Below, piece after piece: positions 34,366 through 46,075 of a DNA stretch of 64,000 bases. The DNA lies in NCBI GenBank assembly GCA_047967505.1, contig CM106541.1. One strand, written 5' to 3'. The notes under the pieces were generated by a model. That model was not told the origin of the DNA. It searched no databases and saw nothing but the letters and a program-made list of their open reading frames with translations. Origin of the DNA: Dipteris shenzhenensis. Taxonomy: Eukaryota > Polypodiophyta > Polypodiopsida > Gleicheniales. Every line of letters begins with the position of its first letter. The first letter of the stretch is position 1. A program made the position numbers and the translations under genes.

Positions 34366-36778
34366 CTACTGTTTATAGCTTTGTTTACTGTATGTTAAAT
34401 GTGCGCCTGTGGAGAGGCTGGCTGTAAGCGATGTTACAGCATCATGGGCATCATTCTGAGTTTTTGTTGAGGGCATGCTAATTGGTGCCATAAACAGAGC
34501 TTGCTTAATAACAACACCGCATCCATCATGTTCACCCTTGCCATGGCTAGACCCAAAGAAACTCCACATCATGTCTAGACCGGTCATGGATTTAAACTTT
34601 GAGACAAAGTAGCATACACCACGGGTTGATTTAAATTGAGAGGTAGCACCATCTGACCACGCCCAATGTTGTTTTATATTTTTTGCATGGGGATTTTTTT
34701 TAAAAGCCATTCCCAACGCAGTAGAAAAGCATGCTACATGCATAAATAAGGTGTCATGTTCCCTCTATTATCTGAAATGTAGAAATGGTACATGCGTTGC
34801 ACTGACCTGGATGCCTGTGAGTTAGCACAAGTAGATTGGCATCAGGCATGGAAGAATCAAGCAAATGATTGTACGTGATATGCACAAGAATTGTTATCTA
34901 CTTGTTGTACCAGTGAGCACTTGGTATCTCATCTTGTTCTTGAAATGAATAAATTTTTTCAAAATCTATGACATATCTAATAGTGTCATGGAAAAAATTA
35001 GCAAGGCACGTCCTAAACTGCTTATCCTGCCAGTTGGCCTTGAAATTATGAAGCACATATTTTGGGATGGATTGAACCACATGACCTACAAGCTCCCTTG
35101 GTTGGGTGCTCTTATATGATAGTAGTAGCCATCTCTTTTTATCGGATCCTTCAACATTGATATTTTCAAATCTCCTCCATTTTCGAGCAACATGGTTGTC
35201 TTCCCTCATTTCATTTGGACAGACATTGTATGTCTTCTTCTTTAGCTTCAAATTGCAATGCTTGCATGTGCTACAAATGCATTCAATCCTGTGCCACTCA
35301 CGGTCTCCCTTTGGACAAACCACTGGCTCCCATAGAGACCTTAGGCTACAAAACTTGCCCTCCCTTGTAACACAAGATGAGGATCCAGGTGGCCTACAGA
35401 CTACATATTCATTAGGGAGGCATGGGCATCGATCCCCATGGAGCAATGCTCCAACACGACCAGATCTCAAGCTTATCGGGCCAGGTCAAAGTCTATGTGT
35501 GTCTTGCAATAACCAACATTCCTGTCTTTGAGTTTCCTGACATACCGAGGCTTACAATGCTCAAAGCTCCTCTGCCCAATTGAAATGTACAGATTTTGAT
35601 CCAAAAAACTAAGATACAACTCCATCTACTGACCCAACATGCAGGAACAACAGAACAGTGAGCCCCCTTTTTGCTACTACTAAAAGAAGACAAAACATAG
35701 TTTAATTAAAGTATATAATGAAGCAAAATAATTTTCAACCACCGCGCTAGTATAGGACAGTCATAATTTCAATCATCAAGTTGGTTTAGGACACGTTTAG
35801 GATAGTCACAATTTCAACCACTGGGATGGTTTAGGACACTGTCACAATTTCAACCACCGGGATGGTTTAGCCTGATGGTATGAACTTCACATATTATACA
35901 ATAACAAGTATATTGCTTTTCATTTCAGAATTTCACCATTATAAAATAACAATATATTGCTTTTCATTGCTGAATTTCACAATTTAACAGCAGTATATGA
36001 CCCAAATAGCAAAAAATTAAATTTAATGAATTTAAGTACTAAGAAACACAATAATTTCAACCAATGGGCTAGTCAATAACTAATGTCTGTTCAACCACAT
36101 TGGTTCAGGACAATCACATAACTGGTGATTGAGCTGAAGTAGCCGCGGTTGCATGCTATTCCAACCATCGGGTTGGTTTAGTAAAATAACAATATATTGT
36201 GATATATATTGCTATTAATTTCTGCTCAACCATGCCACTGGGCTGGACAACAACTAATGTCTGTCCAACCACCGGTCTGGTTTAGGACAATCACATTTAA
36301 TCCAAGCCTGGTTTAAGAAATGAAACAAGTAAACTATCCCAAAGCTCAATCACAAACAACCATTGCGCTGGTTTAGGCACCACTGACCTGTGTTGTATCT
36401 AGCATGTGTACAAACAACGTGCTTGTTTAGGCAACCACTGACCTGCATTGGTCCTTCTAATTGACATCTTCGACATTGTGCACCGAAGTTGTTTCTCCTT
36501 TGTTTTAGGGGACACGAACATAGCTAATGTCGCCCTCTTTGTAGCTAGTTGATCTAAGCTGTGCATCCCTTTCACTTTCTGTAGGCCATTTCTCAGGTTA
36601 GAGAGCATCTCCTTTGAGCGTGCATCTCCCGAGGGGTTGTTACTCTACAAACTTTAGGGCGCAGGCTAAAGCTTATGAAGACTTGAGACTGGTAATCACC
36701 TGAATGGCCTGATGTTTCTGCCTCGAATGCTCCCACCAATCGTGACACCATAGTTCGTGTTCTTTCCTCTGATGGCAA
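34366..36778 (-). pseudogene. Transposase-like protein of family E (E1), decayed
   Basis: N-terminal exons lie at about 36778-36399. After a repeat-filled intron the main part runs from about 35693 to 34366. Readable segments are a Cys-rich stretch (CPCLP..VVCRPPGSSSC, then CICSTCKHC), SAHWYNK, ITILVHITY (after a stop), WSDGATSQFK, and WSFFGSSHGKGEHDGCG. The pattern SDG..QFK...SHGKG..DG is one I associate with a widespread group of transposase-like ORFs in plants and animals; I cannot name the family with certainty. Stops occur after HWYNK and in the linker to the SDG block, and the copy is dead. The same exons occur in E2. Confidence 0.55.
35700..36420. repeat. AACCACCG-GCTGGTT palindrome array in the E1 intron
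   Basis: At least ten degenerate copies of CAACCACCG(C/G)GCTGGTTTAG, an imperfect palindrome with AACCA/TGGTT arms, spaced irregularly. The same motif fills the homologous intron of E2 (about 55090-56150) and appears in patches at 38150-38480, 39960-40160, 43640-43960 and 52500-53060. Confidence 0.8.
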
Positions 36779-37447
36779 TGATCAAATGCGTGCATTTGCA
36801 AAACTGCTTCTTGCTGCTATGCTACTCTACAAGGGGTCTTCTTTCTTGTTGTTATTTCTCCCTCCACAGATGTTGCAAAAGTGTCTTCCGTTGCCGATTC
36901 GATACCATTGCCTATTCGATACCGTGCGAGTGCTTTCCTCAACCCGCACTCTATTCCTTGTGCCTTGACTTGGTTAATCTTCCAAGATTTGATGAGTGGG
37001 AAGTGTGAAAATTTGAAATTCATGGGAGTAGAAAAATTTTAGCTACCGGTTTTCCCCCCTCTAGCGATACACATCAGCAGAATTGGATATCCCAAACAAG
37101 TGCAATGTGGCCTAAAATGCTTCAAAACACAAATAGGCCAAAGGGCATACTATCAGTTTTGATGCTGTGTATTATTAAATGCAATGACCTTTGGCATGCT
37201 TATGAGCCATATAGTAAGCAAGTACATGGAAAAAGAAACAATAAATAGTGTTGGATTTATTAAAATATATTTTCACATGCACAAATTGCACTTTTCCAAC
37301 TTCTTCCATTTTAGGGTGAATCTATACCAATACTAACAACTATCAATGTTTTAAGACCGCCATGTAGTAGTCCCACTAGTTTGGATTCCAAATTTTCAAT
37401 CCGTTTTGGTTTTCAACAAATAAAAAAAAAGTTTTGAATAGATTGCT

Positions 37448-37690
37448 ATATCCTATAGTCTTTAGGATGCATGCTTAGCACTTGTAATGCTTTAATGGTC
37501 TTGTTCCAAATCCTTATTCCATAATTTTTTGCTCTCATGTTCAATTTTGGAATGTGTACTACAACTTGAAAACAAAGTTTGCCGAATTCCATTGAGCAAT
37601 GCATAAGTTATGGGTCATGCAAGATACCTATATATAGAAAAGTCCCCGAACCTCAGCAAAAATGGCTACACCCAAGCAAACAATGACCCT
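37448..37690 (+). repeat. Long inverted repeat, left copy
   Basis: It aligns with the reverse complement of 49866-50095 over its whole length, including GGCTACACCCAAGCAAACA, GTGTACTACAACTT and ATAAGTTATGGGT. A short third match is at 44480-44505. It could be the long terminal repeat of a foldback or family E element, but no target duplication was found. Confidence 0.8.
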
Positions 37691-37734
37691 TTTGCACATA
37701 CAATATTTTGTTTTGTTTTCCTCGTATTACAAAA

Positions 37735-38055
37735 AGGGGGCCTGCATGTTGGGTCAGTAGAGGATTGCATCTCAATTTTATGGATCAGAATCCTAGCATT
37801 TCAATTGGGCAGAGGAGCTTTGAGCATTAAAAGCCCTGGTACGTCAGGAAACTCAAAGACAAGAATGTTTATTGTTGCCAATTTGCCAAACACACATAGG
37901 CTTTGACCTGTGCAAGCAAGCTATGAATGACTTGAGATCTAGTCATATTGGAGCATTGCTCCATGGGGATCAATGCCCATGTCTCCGCGATGAATGTGCA
38001 ATATGTAGGCCACTTGGATCCTCATCATGTGTCACAAGAAAGGCCACTTGGATCC
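37735..38055 (+). pseudogene. Family E fragment (E3), N-terminal Cys-rich exon, plus strand
   Basis: An inverted copy of 35693-35385. It shows the segments FNWAEEL, THIGFDLC, IGALLHGDQCPCL and CRPLGSSSC, with stops. It ends with a short duplication of GGCCACTTGGATCCTCATCA. Confidence 0.7.
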
Positions 38056-39000
38056 TCATCACATGTCCCAAAAAACCACCACTCTTGTTTTTGTAAATCC
38101 CAAACGATAGATCAATCCCATGCTTGTTTTTTGTATATGCCAAACAACCACCGTGCTTGTTTTTAGTTATCTAATGGGACATCACCATACCCAATTGCAT
38201 TTTCCTTGATTGCACACAAGGAAAATAGCTCCCACAAAGAGGCTGGTTCTCTGTAAGTATTGTCAAATTTCAACCATCAGGCTGGTGAAATATTAGAAAA
38301 TGTATTTGTTTATGGCGTTCTCTTTAGGCTGGTTCTCTTTAACTATTGTTAAATTTCAACCACCGAGCTGTGACCACAAATCCATGGGTGACCAGAAATC
38401 CTAAATGAATGAATTGCATGCCATTAATCTTGTAATAATAGAAGCAAACCATCGCGCTGGTGGCAATTAATATCCTAGTGTACAACCAACCACTGCACTG
38501 GCAAATACTTATCCTGCACTACCACGTTGCTATCCCAAAACGGATCGTATTTTTGCAAAGTGCTATACTAAAATAGTCCCCTTTAGGCTAGTTCTCTTTA
38601 TCTATTATCAGAATTCAGCCATCACCACAAATCCTAAATGAATTGCAAGCTATAGAATCGTACTATATTATTGGAAAATGTCCATCAAATTATAAATTCC
38701 AACTCAGGGAAACATTTTCAAATTATAAAGTCCAACTGAGTGAAGCAGTCATATCCAAGGACAGATAAATGGTGAATTATTTCTTTAAAATTGAAGTTAT
38801 ATAGAAAAGCCAAATGCATAGTCAGCACCTAAAGCTATATATTTGGGTAGTATATAATAGAGTTTTACTCTTCTACATTTTGAAAAGAGACCACCAGCAT
38901 ATCTAAGTATGGATAAATACATTTTTTCAAAGAAGACAATTTACTACTTAACACAAGTTCTATTGAAAAGCCGAATGTATTATGAAGGACAAATTGATGT
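38056..39000. other. Unassigned, with scattered family E palindrome motifs
   Basis: Degenerate CAACCACCG..GCTGG motifs at 38150-38480 suggest remnants of the E intron. There is no reading frame of note. Confidence 0.45.
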
Positions 39001-39567
39001 AATGGATCATACCAAGGTCTATGGTTGTGAGTGATCATGTGATTGAGTGTGTGAACATGTGTGTGCTAATTTAGGTGTGACTGATGATGTGTCAATTAGT
39101 AGGTGTGAATGAGTGAATCTAGGATTGTGGTGTGTGATTGAGAGATTCATGGAGATGATTATGGATCTAGATGCTCACTTTTGAGCTCACATATGATGTA
39201 ATCTATGGATGTACCCAGTGTCTATATAATGACACTCTCTCAATGAATAAACAAGCTTCATTGTTCATCTTGTTGCCTCTATCTTGTCACCATGCTACTC
39301 CAACATATTAGAGGGGTGGTTAGCCCCTAAAAAATTCCCGGGATATATATATCCAAGATTCCAAGAGATCAAGTCCGAGATCTTTGAAGTACTTATATTT
39401 ATGCAAGTATTCAGGACAAGGGCTCGACACTTTGCATAGTGGGAGCCTTTAGCAACATACTTCACAAACTGTGGGTTCTTATAGTGTTGAAGGCCTTTCC
39501 ATAGTTCCTCCTGCAATATGACCATCTTGTGAATGGCACTCTTGGGAACTCTATGTTCCTCCTCCAA
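39001..39567 (-). other. Possible LTR-like end with short ORF
   Basis: A 90-codon minus-strand ORF (39567-39295) that I do not recognise runs directly into TGTTGGAGTAGCATGGTGAC and then an AT-rich stretch with a TATATAGACACTGGG box. This resembles a coding 3' end followed by an LTR starting TGTTGGAG. No second LTR was found, so this is a weak call. Confidence 0.25.
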
Positions 39568-40000
39568 GTGATCAATCTCATCTATGACATCTTGGGTTGT
39601 CGAGGGACCCCTTGCAAAATGGCTTCATCAACAAGTGGTAGGAAAAATGTCATTGCCTCTGTGGCTTTCCATCTCTGTTCCTCCACTGCTCCTTCAATTG
39701 AGACCTCTCGGGTTTTTTAACTAGTTTGCTCTCCTGCTATCCAAGTTGTAATTGTTCACATATTCTAATCTGCCAAATCAAGCCGTCTTGACATGCTCAA
39801 CAATGTAATCCAGTGAGATCTTTGCCATCTTTGAAGACCCATGTACTGATAGATTCCCCACATATTACATTCATGAATATGACAGGTTAGTTGTAAGATA
39901 GTTAAGGCTAGAGGAGGTAGGCACTGGCAAAAAAATGCATTTTTGTTGGTTTAGGATTAACAACCACCTCCACAAAATATAACCTTTAGTAAATCCCAAA

Positions 40001-40640
40001 CAACCACCGTGCTTGTTTAAGTAAATCCCAAACAAGGGAAAATGTAAATCCCAAATAGTATACTAATCCCAAACAACCACCGTGCTTGTTTAAGTAAATC
40101 CCAAACAAGGGAAAATGTAAATCCCAAATAGTATACTAATCCCAAACAACCTTTGAGCTTGTTTTAGTGACAATGACTATGCATGAGGGACCATCTAATT
40201 CATAGGTTCAGATTAGCATTCAATCGAAATCAAACTATAATAACAATGATTGTGCATGAGGGACCATCTAATTCACAGGCTCAAATTAGCATTGAGTCAG
40301 AATCAGACTATAATAACAATGACTTTGCAAGGGGGACCATCTAGTTCACAAGCTTAGATTAGCATTCAGTTGGTTTATTAGGTTGTAATAACAATAGTTT
40401 AGTATGAGAACTATTGTTATTACAACCTAATGAACTGACTCAATGCTAATCTAATGTCCTATTTTGATCTTGACTTTCTTCAGTTGATTGTAATAACAAT
40501 GCTTTTACATGAGGGGCCATCTAGTTCACACACCCAAATGAGCATTGAGTCAGAATCAGACTATAATAACAATGAATTTTCATGAGGGACCATCTAATTC
40601 ACATGCTCAGATTAGCATTAAGCTGGAGATAGACTGTAAG
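40001..40640. repeat. 73-bp-period tandem repeats with a perfect hairpin
   Basis: Two different units share a 73-bp period: CAACCACCGTGCTTGTTTAAG (40001, 40074, 40147) and GCATGAGGGACCATCTAATT (40181, 40254, 40327, with later degenerate copies near 40508 and 40580). Between them, 40378-40430 is a perfect 22-bp inverted repeat (TTAGGTTGTAATAACAATAG and its complement) with a 9-base loop. Confidence 0.85.
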
Positions 40641-40654
40641 AACATATCAGACTC

Positions 40655-41080
40655 TTAGAATTTTTTGATGACCAAGAAATTCTCCCATGGCAACCATCTA
40701 ATTACACATCATGGCTAGAAGATGATGTATATGACCACCTAGGGCTACCAGCAAAGCTGGGTGTATGTGCCACCGCTCCTCCCCCCTCATCCCATTGAAT
40801 TATTATGATCTTGGCTCCGATGACTAAGAAATTCTCCCATGGCAACCATCTAATTGCTCGTCATGGCTAGACAATGATGTAAATAACCACCTAGGCTAGG
40901 CTAGGCTACCAGAGCAAACTGGGTGCATGTGCCACCGCTCCTCCCTCCTCATCCTATTGAATTATCATGATCTTAGCTCCGATAACCAAGAAATTCTAGC
41001 ATGAAAACCATCTAATCACATGGCTAGATGATGATGTAGATGACTGCCTACTCTAGGCTAGGCTACCAGCAAAATCTAGC
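40655..41080. repeat. About 162-bp tandem repeat, 2.6 copies
   Basis: Units start at AAGAAATTCTCCCATGG near 40664 and 40826 and at a third, more diverged site near 40988. Each contains CATGGCTAGA.GATGATGTA and CTAGGCTACCAGC. Confidence 0.85.
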
Positions 41081-41389
41081 GGGTGGATTGTGTGCTCTTA
41101 GTAGTGATAGGCACCCATAGTCGCACAAATTGACATAAGAAACGAAGGGGAAAAGAGTGGGAGGGTGGAAAGTCTAGCTATATAAAGACCTTAAAAGCAG
41201 AGAAACAATTCACTGCACCCATGAAAATTTCTCTCCTACCCCCTTCCACACTCTCTGCAAGCCCCCTTCTACCCCTATAATGAATCTTCTATTGCAACCT
41301 CGATGCCCCTTCATAATGCTACCCAAGTCATGGGATCCATTTTTTGCCTTGGTTCTCCATCTTGCAACACTCCACCAGCCATAGCCATG

Positions 41390-41855
41390 ACCAAGGGAGT
41401 TGCAGGATGGGGAGCCAAGGGAAATGGGTTGTTGTTGTTCCGTCAGGCACTGGCAAAGAACTCAACTTGGTGATGAGACTCTCGTAATTAAGCACAACAT
41501 TTGGCACTGGGGAAGGAGAACTCAACTTGTTGATAAGCTGTAACACACTGAGAGCATGCGTTAGTGTGCTGGAGCTCACCACACTAGATTGAGTTCCTTG
41601 TCCACTATCGAATGTTGTGCTCGATTGAGCTCACCGCCAAGTTGAGTTCTCTCTACCAGTGCCTTGAAATAAGTTTCTATGAAGAAGGCAATTCCTTGAA
41701 AGACTTGAAAGAAAAACCTCACGACCAAGGGAGTTGCAAGATGGGGAGCCAAGTGAAACAGGTCATTGTCGTTCTGTCAGGCACTGGGAGAGAACTCAAC
41801 TTTGTGATGAGCCTCTCATAATTAAGCACAGCCTTCGGCACTGGGGAAGGAGAGG
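41390..41855. repeat. Direct duplication of about 130 bp
   Basis: 41391-41515 and 41723-41850 match closely (GACCAAGGGAGTTGCA.GATGGGG through TTAAGCACA and GGCACTGGGGAAGGAGA), separated by about 200 bp. Confidence 0.85.
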
Positions 41856-42477
41856 TCTTGAGGTTAACATGCTCATTTAGATGAGGTTAGGAGTTCTATC
41901 ATACTTTCTTGTCATTTTTCTTTAAGAATCTATTAGCTATTCTAATATGTGTTTAGCCAAATATTCTAATTGTTCCATATCCTAACACTAGGGAACAAAT
42001 TTTAAATCAGCACACATTGATAAGAAAAATATACATTAATGTATATTCTTTTATCTATAATCGTTCAATTTAAACAACATCAATTGAGGTGCTCTTCGTG
42101 GTCTATATTTTTTAAACATGCATGTATTTATATTTATACGTAGAAATAATTATATTTTTTTAAACATACACATATTTTTATTAATATATAAATATATATT
42201 TATACTTATAGAAATATACTTTAAATTTTTAAATTTAAAAAAATTGAAATTTATGAAATATTAGAATTTGAACTTTCAAAAGTTGTTCAAAAAATCAAAA
42301 TTTGAATTTTCAAATTTTGAATTTTGAAAATTTTAAAATTTTAGCAAAGTACATAAAGAAAAAAAAATGAATTTCAAATTTGAAAGACAAGACATTGGGA
42401 AAGAGAGGGAAAGAGGGAGGGAGGGAGGGAGAGAGACATAGAGAGAGAGAGAGAGAGAGTCATGTTTGTGTGTGTGT

Positions 42478-42522
<45 letters not shown>

Positions 42523-45319
42523 AGAGAGAGAGAGAGAGAGAGGGGTACCTGGGCAGACTGGAGAAGGGCATGGTCACGTTCAACGCGGCACCCAAAGCCA
42601 AGGCAGGGGTGGCCAAGTCTATGTGAGTTGACTCTTGAGTGTTGAGGTAGCCAAGGCGGTGGTGGCCTTCAAATTATAGTGGAAATCGAGGAGGAGGCAG
42701 TGCCTTCAGTAGTCCAGACCCCGGTGGAAATCGAGGAGCAGGCGATGCCGAGGTCAACAGCATGGCACAGATCCAAAGAGGGCATATGAGGTCTACGAGG
42801 AGCTAGAGGGGGCAGTGGGCTCTGCCGGGGAAGGGCTCAAGGGCCAAGGCTAGCCATAGACTGTGGGTGAAGCTTTTGCATGCGGAGGAAACACGGGTGA
42901 CGGGACGGGAGATAGTAGAGGCATGCAAATAGAGGCAGAGGCATGAAGGCACAGAGACGAAGGCGGAGGCATGGAGGCAGAGGCGGAGGCTCGGAGTCAT
43001 GTCAAAAGTGTAAGAAAGTGCTAACAAGGGCAAAAAGTGACACCCAATCCTACCACAATGGTGGTGTTGACAAGTGCTAAAAGTGCTTAAAGAAGTGTCA
43101 CAAAGATAAAGTGCTAGCATCTTTGTATGTAATCTATTTTATTAAATGTTTGCTTCAGATGTAATTTATTTTGTTTCAATTTCGATGTAATACTATTATC
43201 ACAAAAACTATCGGATGTAATTTCTTTTGTTTCAATTTTAAAGTAGTACCATTATCGCTAGGACTATTGTTGTTGTTACTTCCATATTGAAAGTGGCTCT
43301 AAAGAAGAAAAAATGGCATATTTTTGCCCTCATTTACATTTTACTGCAACAACCATAGGGATCGTTGCACAAGAAATTGTTGAAAAAACTGTTGTTGCTG
43401 TAGTGAAAATGGTTTACAAATGCCCTCATTTAGGATTTACTACAACTAGTGCAACCGGTGCAATTGCTATACAAGCAATTGTTGCAAAAGGACTAAAATA
43501 TCTCTAAAATAGGATTACATTTTCCTTATCTTGGAACTAAAATAGCACTAAAATAGCTCCAAGAACTAGCAAAAATTGTTGCACAAGGATTAATAGGACT
43601 AAAATAGCTTCAAATTAGGAGTATATTTTCCTTGGTTTAGAATTATTATAACTCCAATAACCAATCGGTGGTTTAGAACTACAATAACTCCAATAACTAA
43701 CATGGTGGTTGCAAGGAAACTTGAAAATAGGAGTATATTCTCCTTGGTTTAGAACTATAATAACTCCAATAACCAACGTGGTGGTTGCAAGGAAACTGTC
43801 ATAAATTGTAAATGTCTACATTTTCCTTAGCTTAGAGTTAAAATAGCTCCAAGAACGTCGTGTGCGGTGGTTGAGAAATTGTTGCACAAGGAGTAATACG
43901 ACTAAAATATCTCCAAAATAACACTATTTTCCTTGGTTTAGAACTAAAATAGGTCCAAAATCCAGCGCGATAGGTGCAGATATGGACCTTAAGGGATCCC
44001 CTCTAGAGATTGACATGCCATGGTGGTCTTTATGCCAACATGGTGGTCTCTCCATGCCAACATCATTGCTTAAACCAGCACGGTGGTCAACGCAACGATA
44101 GATGGCGAAGATGCACAATGACAGGTGGCAAGGCAAAAGTTTTGTGATGTAGTTAGGCCAACATGGTTGTGGTGGTCAGTGCAACAAAAGATTGTGTTGC
44201 ACAGTGATAGATGGCAAAGTTGTGCAATGACAAATGGCAAGGCAAGGTTGTGTGCTATAGTTAGAGCAGCAGTCTCTGTGCTCATGAGTAAATGCATATA
44301 CTGCCATGTGTTGAGCTCTGTGCTATTGACCATGATAAGATTGTGTCTCATTATTATGCCAGCTCGGCAATCATGATGCCAGAAAAACTTCTGGCAAGAG
44401 TGTAGGTCCGTGCAAAATTCAAAATCTCACCCACCACCGCATCATGTCACAACCCCAAAATGGCCCCAAAAATAGTTATGTGATTGGCTACACCCAAGCA
44501 AACGTTGACCCTGTGTGTGTGTGTGGGTGGGTGCATGCGTGTTTAGATTTAATAATCCCATCAATAAATGAACCATACAATTAATTCAATCCTTTGGATA
44601 ATTATAAAAAGCACTGGTTGGAAAAATATAAAGTAGCACAAGAGGGACCATCAAAGCTTATGCAAAGCACGTAGTGACCATCAAAGCTTATGCAAAGCAC
44701 ATAGTAAGACTAGCAGAATGTCATCAGTGACCCAATACAAGGAGGTGAGAAAGTTTACGATCCAATAACAAGTACAACTACATAGTGTATACTATCGTCA
44801 CACCAATGAATTTAGTAGGTGCCAATGAAGTCGTCATCACACATTAGAACCATGAAGTGTAAAGACAAGGGGATAAAGCTATAACTGTTGTGTTGTGATC
44901 ATGTAGTGAAGTCAAAGGGACGTAAAAAGGGTTGTGTGGAAAAGAAGAAGACCAGGGTGAAGATAGAGAGAAGCGTAGAAAATCATTTTCTTGCCCTTTT
45001 CCTAATGAAACACGAGTCATCCAATTATTAGAATAAATCCATCTCCAGTTCATATCAAGACATAAATGATAGTGATATCTCAATCCATAGTGAAGGCCAT
45101 AAGCTACAAAAAGGATAAGAGTCTCCATTAGAGTGCTCAACTATACCCCATAAATTTCACTGGTAGTGCATTTCAATAGAGGTACTTCCTTACCTCCAAA
45201 AAATGGATTGGCATATTCCCTTATACAACCATGGATAAGAGTAAGATCACCAAGACAAAGATTCCCATCCTCTTTTCAAGGGTCAGATCCTAGATCCTAT
45301 CAAAATGATCTCGTATACT
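41856..45319. other. Unassigned, AT-rich, with microsatellite and degenerate repeats
   Basis: 42000-42370 is extremely AT-rich. 42401-42543 is a GA/GGGA microsatellite with a G run. 43250-43960 contains degenerate AAAATAGCTCCAA and family-E-like CCAACGTGGTGGTTG words. 44648-44702 holds a 37-bp tandem duplicate (GACCATCAAAGCTTATGCAA). No gene was recognised. Confidence 0.55.
42401..42543. repeat. GA/GGGA microsatellite
   Basis: A purine-rich run of (GAGA)n with GGGA and a 10-base G run, plus a short GTGTGTGTG block. Confidence 0.9.
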
Positions 45320-45541
45320 GCAATTATGTCAATACACACGTCTATAAAAGCATTTATAAGCGCGTCTATCTATGCGTCTTTGTGCGCGTCTATACACGTC
45401 GTAAGTCTGATATATAGACGCGCAATTAGATGCGGGTCTCCAGGCGTGCAAATAGACGCGCCCGTAAGTTTTTATTTTAGTTCATGAAACGCGTCTGTGC
45501 GCGCATCTATGGGTGCTTTGTCTTGTTGTGTACGCCCATCA

Positions 45542-45572
45542 CTGCAGCTAGCGCTTAAGGCGCTAGCTGCAG
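45542..45572. repeat. Near-perfect 31-bp palindrome in the leader intron
   Basis: CTGCAGCTAGCGC and its complement flank a CTTAAG core. It lies 11 bp from the point where C2 inserted. The B1 counterpart is at 9057-9083, with one change in the right arm. Confidence 0.85.
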
Positions 45573-45731
45573 GCCAATGCAAATAACAAAAATAATAAAT
45601 GGAAAAAAGAGGAAGCACTTACTTGAAATAGTATGTCCCGCTCGGTGTAGTGGACTGGCCCTACAAAAGAGAGAAAACAACCCATTTTTTCAAATAAGAT
45701 GTTAGTGGAAGGAGGAGATTACAAAAGCAAC

Positions 45732-46020
45732 TGTTACAGACATGCACAGACGCGTATGTAGACGCTCACACATACGCTCTGTTAAACGGAGTTTTAAACG
45801 AATTGTTAGATGCACTTTTAGACACGCTGTTAGACGGATGTTTAGACGGATTGTTAGACGCGCTGTTAGACGTGCTTGTAAACGCACTGTTAGACGGATT
45901 GCTGGACGAACTGTTAGATGCGGTTTTACTTGAATTGTTAAACGCTCTGTTAGATGCGTCTATAGATGCGCACATCAGACGGGTCTATAGACGCGCTCTG
46001 ACAGAGCCTCTTTTTTTTTC
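45732..46020. promoter_or_regulatory. Family 2 central promoter, TNPA half
   Basis: Arrays of GCGTCTA/TTAGACG words aligning with 27200-27481 of D. The alignment ends after TCTGTAACA, where family 1 leader sequence starts. The remaining part of the promoter is found at 19041, next to the TNP2 half. Confidence 0.65.
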
Positions 46021-46075
46021 CCCTTTCTTCTCAGCTCCCAAAGTAATAGATTTGTTTCCTTTTTTCCAGCTTAAC

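Larger units (their letters stand above)
34085..37430 (-). mobile_element. Unnamed transposase-like family E, copy E1
   Basis: This region is repeated with 70-80 percent-looking similarity at 53140-57605 and in part at 37735-38055. It holds decayed coding exons on the minus strand separated by a repeat-rich intron. Shared blocks run from the ATGATCCC...ACAAGAAAG segment (34185) through to CAATCC.TTTTGGTTTTCAA (37400). Element ends were not identified with confidence. The long inverted repeat starting at 37448 lies just outside and could be one end. Confidence 0.6.

Noticed and set aside
42374-42631. Frames across the GA/GGGA microsatellite
   Set aside because: Same compositional artefact; no conserved feature.
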